A stretch of DNA of 64,000 nt. Source: Melastoma dodecandrum. Lineage: Eukaryota > Streptophyta > Magnoliopsida > Myrtales > Melastomataceae. This document shows positions 25,798-38,381 of this stretch, piece by piece; position 1 is the first letter of the stretch, and every line of letters starts with the position of its first letter. The notes beneath the pieces are model-generated. The model was given only the letters and a program-made list of their open reading frames with translations. It was not told the DNA's origin and made no database searches. Made by a program: the position numbers and the translations under genes. The DNA lies in the NCBI GenBank assembly GCA_029817715.1, contig JARUPY010000465.1, positions 4,735,001 to 4,799,000 on the forward strand, in the 5' to 3' direction.

Positions 25798-28700
25798 AGG
25801 CCACTAACGAGGATCATATGGTAACAGGCAAGGTTGGTTTCGTTTTGCCTGGGGGTGCGTGCGTGCGGGCCGGTCGATAGGCCTGACAAGTAGCGGTAGT
25901 TCCTTGGCGTTTCCTCAGTATTAATGACTTGTTTAATATAAAGTTGGTGAATATCGTGTAATAGGAGATGGTGCCCACCTACATCACCCCGCTTCTTCCC
26001 GTGTTCCTTTTCCCCGAGGGAGGGAGAAGTTTGTGGCGATGATTTGGTCCACTTTGTCTTTGGGTTTATTATATCTGTCTCAGCGAATTCTATTGTCATT
26101 GCCTATTTGGCATGGAGATGCCCGCCAATGGCTAACCTGTCCATTATGTTCAATTTCTGTCGGATACGATGTTTCGTGAAAACTATTTACTCGTGAGTGA
26201 GCTGTAAGGAAAGAATCTTACTCTAATACTACGTAACGATGCCAATTCTATATATGTATATGGCCCAGGTGTTGTTACCCAATTTTTTCACCAAACCAAA
26301 AAATCACCAAAATAAAAAGGGATTAAATCAAAATCACAAGGTAAAAAATATTTTGGTTACTAATCTTGAAAAGAAATAAATCAAATGCCAGAAGGGAACA
26401 AATAATCGAAAAGGGGTGAAACAAAAATAGCCTAAAAGTTATAAGAAGGGGTGACGATTTACTTGTAGGGGATGGTGGAGAAGAGTTTTTTGTTGGGAGA
26501 GCATCTCCAATGCAAAGGTAGTAAAGACGTTAGTGTCTAACTATATGTGAACACTAAAATCTCGCGGGGAAATATCAGCGTACAAATTGTCGTATGAAAA
26601 TATGTAAGTGGGTTCTGTCTCTAGTCACGGATGAAACACGTGATTCCTATGATTCGATCTTCGAAGAATAACGGTTGTGGATGGTGATCTTGAAGCTCTG
26701 GCAGAATTTCGGCAGAACTTCAGGATGAAACATTGATGAAGACGTCGGTGCCTATGGGCGTGATCCGGCAGAGCTTCGGTAGCTTGAGGAAGTCGTCGGG
26801 GCCTTTGGGCGTGTTCCGGCAGAACCTCAGGGCGCGTTGCAGAAGAACACCGGGCGATGGATGTCGGTAGAGCTTCGGCGAGTAGGAGGCGGCGATAGTC
26901 TTCGAGAGCTCCTTCTCTCCACCTTTGTGTGTAGTATGTTGTGTCTTCTTTGAATGAGGAGGCCCTATTTATAGTGCTCCAGGGTCGATCTAAATTAGGA
27001 AGCCGGTCATATCATAATTGGTAACTTCCCATGGACCGGGCTATGGGCCGGGCCTGAATTTGGGCTTAGTTTAGCCCAAAATGCTTAAGTTTGGGTTGGG
27101 CTTGTGCCTTTAACTTATAGCCCAATATGTATCTCTTTAGGCTTGAAATTATGACCCATTTTAATTTCTTTATGGGTTGGGTTTATAGCCCATTTATAAA
27201 CCATAAAATTGGTTAACATTCATTAGGCCTTATTATTATAGTAGACAAAAAATTTGATGTCTACACCCCCTACCGAGCCGAATTTGTGTCTTGATTTTAT
27301 TTTTCAAATGTTTTCGATCTTTTGCGGTGATAATTTCGCTTTCGTCAAAATCACATGCTAACCTCCTCGAGTTATCCGTATAAGGTAACATCGTTCCATT
27401 CCATTAGCTTGAGTTTTCTTTCATTGGTTTTGTCTACCGTTTCTCTTTCTATATTACAGGAAAATCGAAGCAAGTAATAGTACGTTCTTAGATCCATTAT
27501 CCGTAGTTAATCCCAGAAGCCTGCACCTCGGACGCGGTCATATTCCCACCTTTAGAACCGGCACTTCAAGCCACCCGGCCCTTCCCTCACGGCTTGGATC
27601 TGATTTCAATCTCGATGCCCCGCTCTTCCCCTACACATGCACTGGTTGAACAAACCAGCCGTCTTCCGCCTCCTCTGCGTGCGGTGGAGAAATCCTGCTC
27701 AAACTTCTTTATGCTCCAGTACTCCCCTATTATGTGCAGATATGTGCAAATATCTCGAGGGTCCCGTTTGACGCTCTCGGAACAAAAATCAACAGAGGAT
27801 TATTTGGATTCTGGAAGATCAAGACTCTCAGAAGGCGGCTTCGCACTCATCAACATACGACATCGACTGCTCGCCAGGTTTGCTGGAAACCTATTTTAAA
27901 ACAGTACCGAAAGGTATAACCCTAACGAGTGTGCTAAGGGAGCCAAAAAATGGTACAAACTCACCCGATTCTCCCTCGAATTCAATTAGGCTTAAAGTTA
28001 TTAAGGGCCTTTAAAAATATGTGATTGTTTGCATTTTCCCCGAATAAAACATTTTTAACTAGAAATTTTTATTTTTTTCAAAAAAATGGTTCACATTGAC
28101 TCTCAAGGTTATCGAGATCCTTTTCTCAAAACCGAAGTGCTTAGAAACACATTTTTAACGCCTTCCCTTTTCTTTTCTTTGTGACGCATACGATTTAGTA
28201 ATCTCTAATTCTCGAAACTCGCCGACACGTTTTCAAAATTCGAAACCTTATTATCAAGAAAGATATCTATTTTAAATAGAGCCGGAAACGAAATCATCCG
28301 CGACACTAGGCCTTGTTTATCAGACGACAGTTTCTCATACTCCTGATACAGTAATTCGATAGAGCTCTCCCCCTTAGTTTCTGAGAGATTCCGACATTAA
28401 TTGAGCCGGCTCGTTAGATGATTTCCTAATTGGGGTATGGGGGGGGATAGAAGATGAGATGACGATGGTCTAAAACAGAGAGATAGATACGTTAAATGTT
28501 ATGTAAGGTCGGTGGGAAACTTTTTCTACTATTGGCCGACGTGGTATATTTTCTGTAAAAGACTAGCGGCCCAGGGTCTACCCGACACATGGCTGTCACG
28601 TGGGCGGGGGGTCAATAAGCTAATATTTGATCCATGTCGATGACGATGATGGAGTTAGTTTATGCTGCTGCTGTGGGGGTGTGAGTTCATGTGGAACCCA

Positions 28701-29188
28701 TGTCGATTGGGCCTCACGGAGGAGACACCCCCCAACCGCCATCTCTCCCTCCATGACAACTGATTCTCTTCCACCGTAACAAAGCCGACACTCCGCCCCA
28801 CCGCATTGACATTTCTTTCTTGCCGTGACTGACTTTCCGCCTTTTCCGTAACACTTCCAACTTCCGCGCGAGTGAGCCATGACGTCCCAGCTTTTTCTCC
28901 CGCCTTCCTCCCTCCCCCCTCCGGATGGCTTTCTTTATGTTCTTTTCCTTGTAAATACGCTTGTTTTGGCTCGGCAGCTACCTCGTAGATGAGATGGAGC
29001 CGGAGTTGGAGGTGTTTGGAATTTTTTGGGCTGCCATTAATTATATAGTTTTGTGTTGCCCCGTTGCTCATCGTAATCTGCTCCAATATCTGCACTTCAA
29101 ACGGTAATCTTCTTCATCTTGACTTTTCTCAGCATCGCTTCCCCTTCACATCACGGCATGGCTGAAAATTATCCGTTTATGTTTGCAG
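25798..29188. other. Intergenic, including an LTR-like block
   Basis: Positions 25,800-26,260 are the probable 3' flank of the PNRC gene. An LTR-like block occupies about 26,270-27,267. From 27,270 to 29,188 I see no credible gene: the frames are short and have no family resemblance. Positions 28,000-28,300 are T-rich. The N-terminal exons expected for the ABC transporter downstream are not found here. Confidence 0.45.
26270..27267. repeat. Possible solo LTR, about 1 kb
   Basis: It starts TGTTGTTACCCAATTTTTTC and ends GATGTCTACA, the TG...CA boundaries and opening style of many plant Ty3/gypsy LTRs. An internal CCTATTTATAGTG near 26,965 could be an LTR core promoter. Two imperfect direct repeats (GGGCGTGATCCGGCAGAGC and GGGCGTGTTCCGGCAGAAC) lie at about 26,757 and 26,809. 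There is no matching 5-bp target duplication and no second LTR, so the call is weak. Confidence 0.33.
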
Positions 29189-32100
29189 TATGCTCTCTAC
29201 CTCGTATATCTTGGGCTCGTGGTATTTGGTTCGGCTTGGATGGGTAAGATTAAAATGCCTGCACTAGATCTGGTAACCTCTCTTGACCTCCATGATTTGA
29301 GTTCAAATCTTGTTAATTTTAAGCTTATAGGTGTTGCATTTTGGATGCAAACTGGCGAAAGGCGAACTGCTCGGTTGCGGCTGAAGTATCTTCAAGCAGT
29401 TCTGAAGAAAGACATCATTTTCTTTGATACGGAGGCCAAGGACAGAAACCTACTCTATCACATTTCTAGTGATGCAATATTGGAGCAAGATGCCATCGGT
29501 GATAAGGTCTGATCTGAAAAGACTTCCCTTGTATCTTGGAGCTTTCACACTTTTCATCCAGTCTTAAAGTCAGTTGCAGCATCACTAACTATTTCCCTAA
29601 ACTGTAGACAGGCCATTCCCTGCGTTGCCTTTCACAATTCATCGTGGGATTTGCTGTCGGATTCCAGTCAGTATGGCAGCTCACACTCCTCACTTTGGCA
29701 GTTGTTCTGCTGATAGCAGTTGCGGGAGGGGCTTATGCTATAATTATGTCTACCTTATCAGAAAAAGGAGAAGCAGCTTATGCTGAAGCTGGAAAGGTTG
29801 CAGAGGAGGTAGGATACCCCTTACTGGTTTTTTTTTGTGATAAAGTTTCTGTGATTTCTAATGCTAAGCATATTATTTTCTGTTGTTGTCGCATGGATCG
29901 GGTCATCTCACAGATTCGAACTGTATACTCCTTTGTTGGAGAAGAGAAAGCAATCAAGTCCTGTACCAAATCACTCAATAGAGCACCTAAATTGGGAAGG
30001 AACGATGGTCTTGCCAAAGGTTTGGGTGTAGGCTTTACCTACGGCCTCTTGTTCTGTGCTTGGGCATTGCTTCTTTGGTATGCCGGCATTCTCGTGAGGC
30101 ACCATCACACGAATGGAGGGAAAGCTTTCACAACAATTATTAACGTCATTTTTAGAGGTTTGTAAGTCCACTTTGAAGCTGGTAACATTGAATTTGGGCA
30201 TGTCATACTAATTTATTTTCCTCATGTTCTAAGGAGAAGTGGTTCCATCCTGCAGTGCTCTGGGTCAAGCTGCTCCAAATCTCGCAGCCATTGCAAAAGG
30301 ACGAGCAGCTGCTGGCAATATATTCAGCATGACTAAAGCAGAGGCCAACTCCTCCGTGAAGGCCAACAAAGGAATTGCGTTTCAATCTATTGCTGGACAA
30401 ATTGAATTCTGTGACATCAGCTTCGCCTATCCCTCCCGTCCAAACATGATTTTTGAGGGTTTAAGCTTTATCATGAGGGCCGGGAAGACAATTGCCATTG
30501 TTGGTCCCAGTGGTTCTGGAAAGAGTACAATAATTGCCATGCTACAGCGTTTTTATGATCCAACTTCAGGTACCTCGTGGCATATGTCTGGCCTAGTAGA
30601 AGCTTAAAAAGTTCAAATAACCAATTCCTTGTGTCTGCTGCCAGGTATAATACTTGTAGATGGAGTCGACGTGAAAAATATCCAATTAAAATGGTTCAAA
30701 GAGCAGATGGGTTTGGTTAGCCAAGAGCCAGCACTATTTGTGACTACTATAGGTGCAAACATTTTGTTCGGTGACCCTGATGCCAATATGGATCAAGTTA
30801 TAGAAGCAGCTAAAGCCATGAATGCTCACTCTTTTATTGAAAAACTGCCTGATAGTTACGATACTCTCCTATTCTTTGGAAGTTTCCTGGGCGCATCTTA
30901 TGGATTCTGTTTGGGGACCCTATACAAAACCTTTTAGAGTAGAAGTCAAATGTTCTTTTCACTGTCTTTACCCGCTGTTGGAAGGGGAAAACTTCTCTAA
31001 ATCTTCCTTTGGATCAAGCTCGAGGAATAGGAGCCTCGACCATATATTCTACATCCTTGAGCAATAGATCTTAAGTTCCTGCAGTTCTTAAATTATACAG
31101 CTTTGTTGTATCGATCTGAATTCTTACTTGCTTTGTAGTTTAAATTCAGTTTCTCTTCAAAATCAAATATTCTTGCTACTAAGGGTACCCGACGATGTTT
31201 ATAGTTTCGTTTTAACAGGAAGATAGGCATTTAACATCCCAGCTTGACAAATGTTCAATTTTCTAGGTGGAAAAGGGAGGAACTCAACTTTCCGGAGGTC
31301 AAAAACAGAGGATAGCTATCACCAGAGCAGTTATCCGGAACCCCAAGATCTTACTCTTGGATGAAGCTACCAGTGCACTCGATGCAGAATCAGATCTTGT
31401 TGTCCAACAGACGCTTGACAAACTAATGGAAAACAGGACGACTATAGTCGTTGCACATCGTTTAACCACTATTCAAGGTGTGGATATCATCATGGTCATG
31501 AAAAATGGTCGCGTCACTGAAAGTGGAAGTTATTCGGAACCATTATTTAGAGGAGGTGAGTATGCAACCTTGGTCAGTTTGCAGATGACAGAGTTTTCAG
31601 GCGAACACCAACACAGCTCATGAAGTCACCACGAAACTTCCGAAAGCTTCAGCTTCCCAGTGCCTTCAAATTATGAATATCCACGGACACGAGGCTCAAA
31701 ACAACAAAAGAACGGCAGAGTAATAAAAACTCTTCCACCTCCCCAATCATCCAGTGCTCCCTCTGCATCAATCTGGGACCTGCTAAAACCGAGTTCCCCC
31801 GAATTCCCCCGAATGGCCTTTCGCATTGCTTGGGTCGGTTGGTGCAGCTCTGGCAGGAACGGAAGCTCCTCTGTTTGCACTAGGAATAACTCATATATTA
31901 TCTTCATTCTATTCACGAAATGATCATGACACGAAGCATGAGGTCAACCGGATTGCAATTCTTTTTGTTGCAGTTGCAGCCATTACAATTCCGATTTGTT
32001 TATCACAACACTTCTTCTATACTTTGATGGGAGAGAGAATCACAAGACGTCGCTCAAGGATGTTCACAGGTTCAATCCCTTTGAAAATCTGGTAGATAGT

Positions 32101-33839
32101 AACAGTGCCATGAATCAAAACTTGTATTAATCCTACACTCTTAATGCAGCCATCCTTCAGATTGACATTGTCTGGTTTGATCTGGAGGAGAACAGCACCA
32201 GGTCTCTGACGTCAATTTTAGCAGCAGACGCGACATTGGTTCGAAGCGCGTTGGCCGACCGTCTCTCAACCATTGTTCAGAACGTAGCTCTCACGGTGAC
32301 AACATTCGTGATAGTTTCACATTAAGCTGGAGAACTGCCGCCGTCATAGTTGCTTCATTACCTCTCCTGTTGGAGCATCAATAGCCGAAGGAAGTTTCTC
32401 AATACCATCATGATTCCAGTTAGTGACAGGAAATTCCCTCTTCTTGATGCAGGCACAGGAACTCGGATCATGTTTTGTGAGGAATGTTTAGGACAAAGTT
32501 GATTGCTTTCTAGCAATCATTTGTTCAATCTACTGTAAATTCAACTCAGATCATACTTTGGGAGGAATGTTTAGGGCAAAGTCGATTTCTTTCTAGCAAT
32601 CGTTCATTACATCTACTGTAAATTCTCATTTATCATTTGATCTTTGAATATGCAGCAACTGTTTCTCAAGGGATTTGGTGGAGACATAGCGCTGCTTACT
32701 CTCACGCTACTGCTGTAGCACGTGAAGCAATCGCTAGCATCCGAACAGTTGCCGCATTTGGCGCCGAGGTGCGAATATCTGACCAGTTTGCCTCAGAGCT
32801 ATCTCTTCCAAACAAACAAGCTTTCATACGGGACACATATCAGGTTTTGGATATGGCATCTCACAGTTCTTTGCCTTCTATTCCTACACGCTTGGTCCCT
32901 GTTCTCATAAAGACTATGGATGTGAACTTCGGAGAGATTATCAAAGCGTTCATGGTATTGATAATCACAGCCCCAGCTATCGCGGAGACTTTGGCTCTCA
33001 CGCCAGAAATTGTCAGGGGCACGCAGGCACTGGGTCAGGTCTTCCGAACACTCAAGAGAAAGACAGCAATACATCCCAACACTCAAATGTCCAAGATTGT
33101 ATCAAACGTTCAAGGGGACATGGAGTTCAGAAATGTCTCATTTAAGTATCCAACAAGGATGGACGTAACCATCTTTGAGGATTTGAACCTGAAAGTTTCA
33201 GCTGGAAAGAGTCCCGCGGTCGTGGGGCAAAATGGGTCAGGGAAAAGCACGGTGATCACGTTGGTGATGAGATTCAATGATCCCCAATCTGGAGTGATTC
33301 TAATCGATGGCTGTGATATAAAGAGGGTGAACTTGATATCGCTGAGATTAAAAATAGGTCTGGTGCAGCAGGAACCAGCCTTATCTGTGACGACAATATA
33401 CAAGAACATAAAGTATGGAAATGCATCCGCTTCAGAGATCGAGGTGATGGAGGGAGCCAAAGCAGCGAACGTCCATGAATTCATCAGCCAAATGCCTTAC
33501 GTTAGCGAGAAAGGCGTGCAGTTGTCTGGCGGACAGAAACAGAGGGTGGACATCGCGAGAGCCATCCTGAAAATCCCATCAATCCTTCTCCTAGACGAGG
33601 CGACGAGCGCGCTGGACGCGTCATCCGAAAGCATCGTGCAGGATGCACTCGATAGGGTAATGAAAGGTAGGACGACGATCTTGGTGGCGCACAGGCTTTT
33701 GACCATTCGGGATGTGGATAACATCGCTGTCCTGCAGCAAGGGACGGTAGTTGAGGTCGGAAGCCACAACCGGCTGGTGGCAAAGCCCGACGGAATCTAC
33801 AAGAAGTTGACCGGAAACAGACGTATATTCTACCTATGA
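29189..33839 (+). pseudogene. ABCB13/14-type ABC transporter pseudogene
   Basis: A relic of a full-size P-glycoprotein-type (ABCB) plasma-membrane exporter. Recognisable in order: YALYLVYLGLVVFGSAWMG (29,189); transmembrane segments (29,330-30,165); first nucleotide-binding domain with Walker A GPSGSGKST (~30,510), signature LSGGQKQR and Walker [13 protein letters not shown] (31,267-31,400); second transmembrane half (31,826-32,960); second NBD with Walker A GQNGSGKST and LSGGQKQR (33,110-33,839). The N-terminal ~100 residues are missing. Lesions: GG instead of AG before the VISQ exon (~29,910), a missing donor near 30,860, a stop at 31,621, and frame breaks near 31,810, 32,320 and 32,835. 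A full transporter cannot be made. ABCB13/14 was chosen from ALGQAAPNLAAIAKG-type sequence. Confidence 0.88.
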
Positions 33840-34066
33840 GGAGGTAAGCATTGATTAGGAGTCGTCATGTAATCGGTACGTTGGAAGTGCCTCCCGGGCT
33901 AGTCCACAATATGCATAAGGCCTGTATATTGTTTTCTGGAATTATTGTACAGAGGAATACCGTTGCTTGATTTAACGAGATATGTATTATTTTTTGTTAA
34001 TTATTTCGAGAAACCTCTGTTTTTTGGGGAGTTAACAGTTCGGATTCTTAAAGAGCAACAGTGGAT

Positions 34067-34279
34067 ACACTCAGATTATGTATTTACAAAGCCGCTATTT
34101 ACGGAGGTTCTCAAAATATTGTTTCCAAAAATCAAGAGAACGGTACACGGCCAAGCATAATTAAAGATGTTTCTCAACCTCTTGTTCATGCTTGGCCGTG
34201 TACCGTTCTCTTGATTTTTGGAAACAATATTTTGAGAACCTCTGTAAATAGCGGCTTTGTAAGTATAGAATCTGAGTGT
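34067..34279. repeat. Long near-perfect hairpin, 92-bp arms
   Basis: The left arm 34,067-34,158 (ACACTCAGATT...GGCCAAGCAT) is an almost exact inverted copy of 34,188-34,279, separated by 29 bp. Only a few mismatches fall at the outer end (TTATGTATTT against the complement of AAGTATAGAA). The inner ~70 bp, including TTCTCAAAATATTGTTTCC, pair perfectly. It fits a young MITE, a foldback element or a hairpin-RNA locus. A transcript would be a dicer-type substrate. Confidence 0.85.
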
Positions 34280-34285
34280 TTGTAA

Positions 34286-34955
34286 AAGGCGAGAAAAGGC
34301 AACGCCTATGGCGAGGGGCGAGGCGATTTTGCCTTTCCTCCCTCCCGGGCGAGGCGTGATCCAAAGGTGACACATTTCCTCGCCTTTCATCGCCTTTTTC
34401 TCAGGCGAAATGCGACAAAAAGGCTCGCATTTGAATTTCGGCCGAATTGTGTAATTTTGGACTAAGTTGTAATAATTATAATAATTTGGGGATTAAATTA
34501 AATAAATAAAAACTTTGAAAACCTATTGTCTTGAACCACGAACGATACGAACGACCCCTTTCATCTCCTCCTCCTGCCTCCCCTCCTCCGTTCTGCCTCC
34601 CTTCCTCCCTCTCAAGCAGGACACTTTCTTCATCGCCCAGCTCACCATAAAGCAGATTTCTTTAATTGTGTTTAGCTCTTAAGAATCGTTCCCTCTGTTG
34701 CTGAATTTGTAGCTTTCAAGAACTAAATTCGTAATGTAGCTCGTCTGAATTCGTTGAGTTCGAGCGTGTACTCATGCGATTATTTTTACATAATGAATGA
34801 TGATGATTAATATTATAAATCAATTTCATCTTTTTTATTAGAAATCATTTTATTATTTATACACAAATCGCCTTTTGAACGCCTTTCGCCTCGCCTCTCG
34901 CCTCTGGCGGGCGATCGCTTGTCGCCTCGCCCCAGTCCATCGCCGTTAACAACTA
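34286..34955. repeat. GGCGAGGCG-type terminal repeat element (MITE-like)
   Basis: Two ends rich in inverted GGCGAGG/CCTCGCC motifs (34,286-34,430 and 34,868-34,950) flank an AT-rich, gene-free centre. The left end has AAAGGCGAGAAAAGGC and GGGCGAGGCG. The right end has GCCTCGCCTCTCGCCTC and ends near GCCGTTAACAAC. This resembles a non-autonomous DNA transposon, but I could not fix exact termini or target duplication. Confidence 0.4.
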
Positions 34956-34960
34956 TGGAT

Positions 34961-35260
34961 ACAACACTCTCACAGGAATCTTCCTTCAATTTCGAGATTT
35001 TCATCAAGAAATCAGATTTTTCCTTGCCATCAGGCAATCACCACCACCGAGTTTCTTGGCCTCTGAACCCTTGTTGACAACCTAATAGTCCTCGCTGGGA
35101 CCACATCCACAGGCTTTTGAGAGATTCCACTGTCATCCCTCTTCTTCTTGTCTGGACTTCTCTTTTCAGTACCATGGATTCTCAACCCCTCCTTCTGGAG
35201 CTTTCGAGCACCAGAGGAACATATTCAGATCGAGGACAAGAATACTTGAGAAGAAAGCAT
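34961..35260 (-). pseudogene. Coding-like remnant of an unidentified minus-strand gene
   Basis: On the minus strand one frame reads GARKLQKEGLRIHGTEKRSP and on to ARTIRLSTRVQRPRNSVVV. A second frame then reads DGKEKSDFLMKISKLKEDSC and SVVSI up to the repeat element at 34,955. The two frames meet near 35,035 with a frame break or small intron (GTGGTGATTGCC). The text is basic and low in complexity but protein-like. Its position between the SYT2-like gene and FREE1 would fit the Arabidopsis neighbour At1g20100, an uncharacterised gene; that is only a positional guess. The 3' part appears cut by the repeat element. Confidence 0.35.
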
Positions 35261-36135
35261 GACCAAGTCAGGCTAATCACACTAGCACCATAATGTACAT
35301 CTCACACGTACATCCAAACATAATTCCCAATTGGTATTCTTCTCAGTAGTTTTCCCATACAACGTGAAAACCAATTACTTAAACCCAAAAAAGAAACCAG
35401 ACATTAACAACACAGAGAAGTAGTCCATTTCAGTGATGGAATTCCAGAGTTGTTAAATAAGGCTCAAGATCGCAACCCTTTTGAAAGTTTATATGAAAAA
35501 CGTAAGAGTAAAAAGACCTGATGAGACCTACACTGCTGCAATGCTTACATGCCTTAGTTAGTGCATTAACTTTTAAGTCCGCAAAACTAAACCGAGTTTC
35601 AAATTACCAAAACTTTGCGAAGAAAAATGCCCAAGATCAAAATTATCCACAATCATAACTGCGTAGAGTGTGTGAGGGACCTAAAGTGCCCCCAGAACGG
35701 AACCTAAATCGATTTGAAGAAAGATTAGGGTTTTCTTAATTAATAAGAAAAACCAAAACCCATCAGATGATCGAGAATAATCATCGGTACCACAAACTAA
35801 GGGGAATACCAAAAGCGTCCGCATAGCCAAAAAGACCGCGGTTTGACTCTACTAAACTCGATTTACAGGATAACAAATCAAACAAACAGGAACCCCTCCT
35901 CTTCTCTAATCATACAACTCCTCCTCACAAAATCCGAAACCCTTGTTCAATACAACCCCAAGATTCCCACTTTGTCAACTCAAGACCAAGACCCAACCTT
36001 AATCGGTTCTTCGGCCGGCGTACCCCGAATCGCCCCCGCCGTAACAGCACCGGCCCTGTAAGGGAAACACCAAGACATCTTCCAAGATTCGTCCCGATCC
36101 AACCAAACAACTCCGGCGGAAACTTCCTGTTAGGG
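35261..36135. other. Probable 5' portion or intron of the minus-strand remnant
   Basis: No confident exon is seen. The sequence continues across the retrotransposon into 41,872-41,990, where a minus-strand TATA box lies. The stretch is therefore likely transcribed leader or intron of the gene at 34,961-35,260. The target duplication TAGGG occupies 36,131-36,135. Confidence 0.4.
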
Positions 36136-36646
36136 TGATCCGTGTAATCTTTAGGATCGCACTTAACAGTTCAATTCCAATAACAACAAGCACATACCAG
36201 CAATTGTCAAACAGTACAGAACAAGGAACCCAGGCAACACTCGTTCCACTACTAATAGAACAACGAACTTCCGACAGCCCAATCTCCGATCATCGTACAA
36301 TCTCCGATCGTCCCGCCAACCAACCTCGATACAGACTCCAACAATACTTCCACCAAACTGCTAACCAACCAACTAACTTCCCCCCTACTGCTACAATGTC
36401 CATTTATACTAACAGACTCCACCAACAGACTCCCGAAACAACAAACCGACTACTAACATCAACCCGGTTCAACTAATATTAGACCGGAATTCACTAAAAC
36501 CGGACCCATTACACAACAAACCCCATTCTAAATCTTCAGAATCCTCTTTTCCTCCTCCTTCCATCTGCAGAAATGCATCAGCTGAAATAACCTCGATCTC
36601 CATTTCCTCCTTGCTTCCTCCTTAGCCACCAGACAACCTCGCATCA
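36136..36646 (-). repeat. 3' LTR of chromovirus
   Basis: 511 bp. It matches 41,370-41,866 along its length. It contains an extra GATCATCGTACAATCTCC-type segment near 36,287-36,305 that the other LTR lacks. Confidence 0.95.
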
Positions 36647-36660
36647 AGTCTCCCCCTTAA
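36647..36660 (-). other. Polypurine tract of chromovirus
   Basis: On the minus strand the sequence TTTTAAGGGGGAGACT lies directly before the TGATGC start of the 3' LTR. It is the expected plus-strand priming site. Confidence 0.8.
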
Positions 36661-37993
36661 AAGACACTTGTCCTCAAGTGGACATGAAGGAAACTTCTGC
36701 TTCAAATCATATAGGAACTCCCAGGTCACATCCTCAGGAGCAGCACCCTTCCACTGTACCAAGACTTGGGTAGCAGCACGATTGCCCCGCTTCACCATCC
36801 TCCGAGCCAAAATGGCCATCGGCTCACGTACTTGCGAATCACAGAAGGTTGGCAATGTCTTAGAAACCTGTTATCATCCGAGACACTTCGCCGCAATTTA
36901 GAAACATGGAAAGTGGGATGAATTAAGGTACCCTCCGGCAATTCCAGCTTATAAGCCACTTTTCCCACTTTATCTATCACCTTAAAAGGACCATAGAACA
37001 TGGGTGAAAGCTTCTGATTGCTCCTCGCAACCACACTCTGCTGACGATAGGGCCTAAGCTTAACAAAAAACATAATCTCCCAACTGGAACTCTCTTTCCA
37101 CTCGGTGCCGATTAGCCATTTGTTGCATTCGATGCTGAGCATGGCCTAAGTGAAATCGCAGCAACTGCAATTGAGACTCCCTCTCCCTTAACTGCAAATC
37201 CATCGATGGAACAACATGGTCATTTGGAATATAGGGAATGTGTATCGGAGGAGAGTAACCATAAAGAGCTTCAAATGGGGACATTTTGAGAGAGGAATGA
37301 TAAGTGGTATTATACCACCACTCGGCCAGAGATAACCAAGTTCCCCAGCCCTCAGGACAGTCACTGACCATGCAAATTCAAGTATGTTTCGAGGCAGCGA
37401 TTAACTACTTCACTTTGCCCATCCGTTTGCGGATGATAAGCTATAGACAAATGTAGTTCCACCCCTTGTAACGTAAAAAGCTCTTGCCAGAACCGACTGA
37501 GGAATATAGCATCCCCATCACTCACAATGGTGAGAGGTAAACCATGGAGTTTAAAGACATGATCCAAGAAAAGCTGAGCCACTGTTTTTGTAGTATGAGG
37601 ATGCGGCAGCGCAATAAAATGGCTGTACTTACTCAAGCGGTCTACCACAACAAATATGGCTGCCTTGCCACGAAACTTGGGTAAACCATCAATGAAGTCC
37701 ATCGAGATATCCTGCCAAAAGCCTACAGGAATGGGAAGCGGCTGCAATAACCCGGGAGAAGCCACATTTTCAAATTTGCAAGTAGAACAAACAGAGCAAG
37801 AACGCACAAAGTTGCGAACATCTTTCTCTAACCCCTTCCAAAAGAAGAACCGGCTGATTCTCTTAGTAGTTGCCAAAACCCCTAAATGGCCTCCAGACAA
37901 CCCACAATGAAAGATCTGCAGAATTTGCTGTCGGACTTCCGGAATATCCCCCACCACTAACTTGGACCCCTTAACAACAATTCCTGCCTCCAC
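36660..37993 (-). pseudogene. Chromovirus integrase and chromodomain, frameshifted
   Basis: The integrase frame (37,993-37,361) has the HHCC zinc finger (H29, H36, C66, C69) and all three catalytic residues, D99, D159 and E195, with 35 residues between the last two. It stops after LETYLNLHGQ. The protein text continues in other frames at 37,371-37,060 (WWYNTTYHSSLKMSPFEALY) and 37,142-36,792 (KLSPMFYGPFKVIDKVGKVA). A C-terminal chromodomain follows at about 36,840-36,660 (VLVQWKGAAPEDVTWE). The chromodomain puts the element in the chromovirus clade. At least two frame breaks make it inactive as read. Confidence 0.88.
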
Positions 37994-38381
37994 CTAAATT
38001 GACCCACAGAAGTAGACCTTCCCTTAAGATCAGCAATCAAAGCAACCAATTTAGGATCAGCTTCCCAAGAAGCTTTAACTGCATCAAAAAATGTAGATGA
38101 GTATTGCTGAATGACCAAGGAAAACAAATCAGAGCCTTGGACACGAAGCAAAGCATCGGCCGCAACATTTTCTTTTCCTTTCTTATATACAATCTCTTAA
38201 TCATACCCCATCAACTTTGTTAGCCAGCGAAACTGCCCCTCCGTATGCAACCTCTGCTCAAGTAAGAACTTCAAACTCTTATGATCAGTCCGCACCACAA
38301 AATGTCTTCCCACGAGATAATGATGCCATTTACTAACAGCATAGACTAAAGAATATAGCTCTTTTTCATACACCGAGAAAC

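Noticed and set aside
26270..27267. Full LTR retrotransposon
   Set aside because: Only one LTR-like block and no PBS, PPT, coding region or target duplication; kept only as a weak solo-LTR call.
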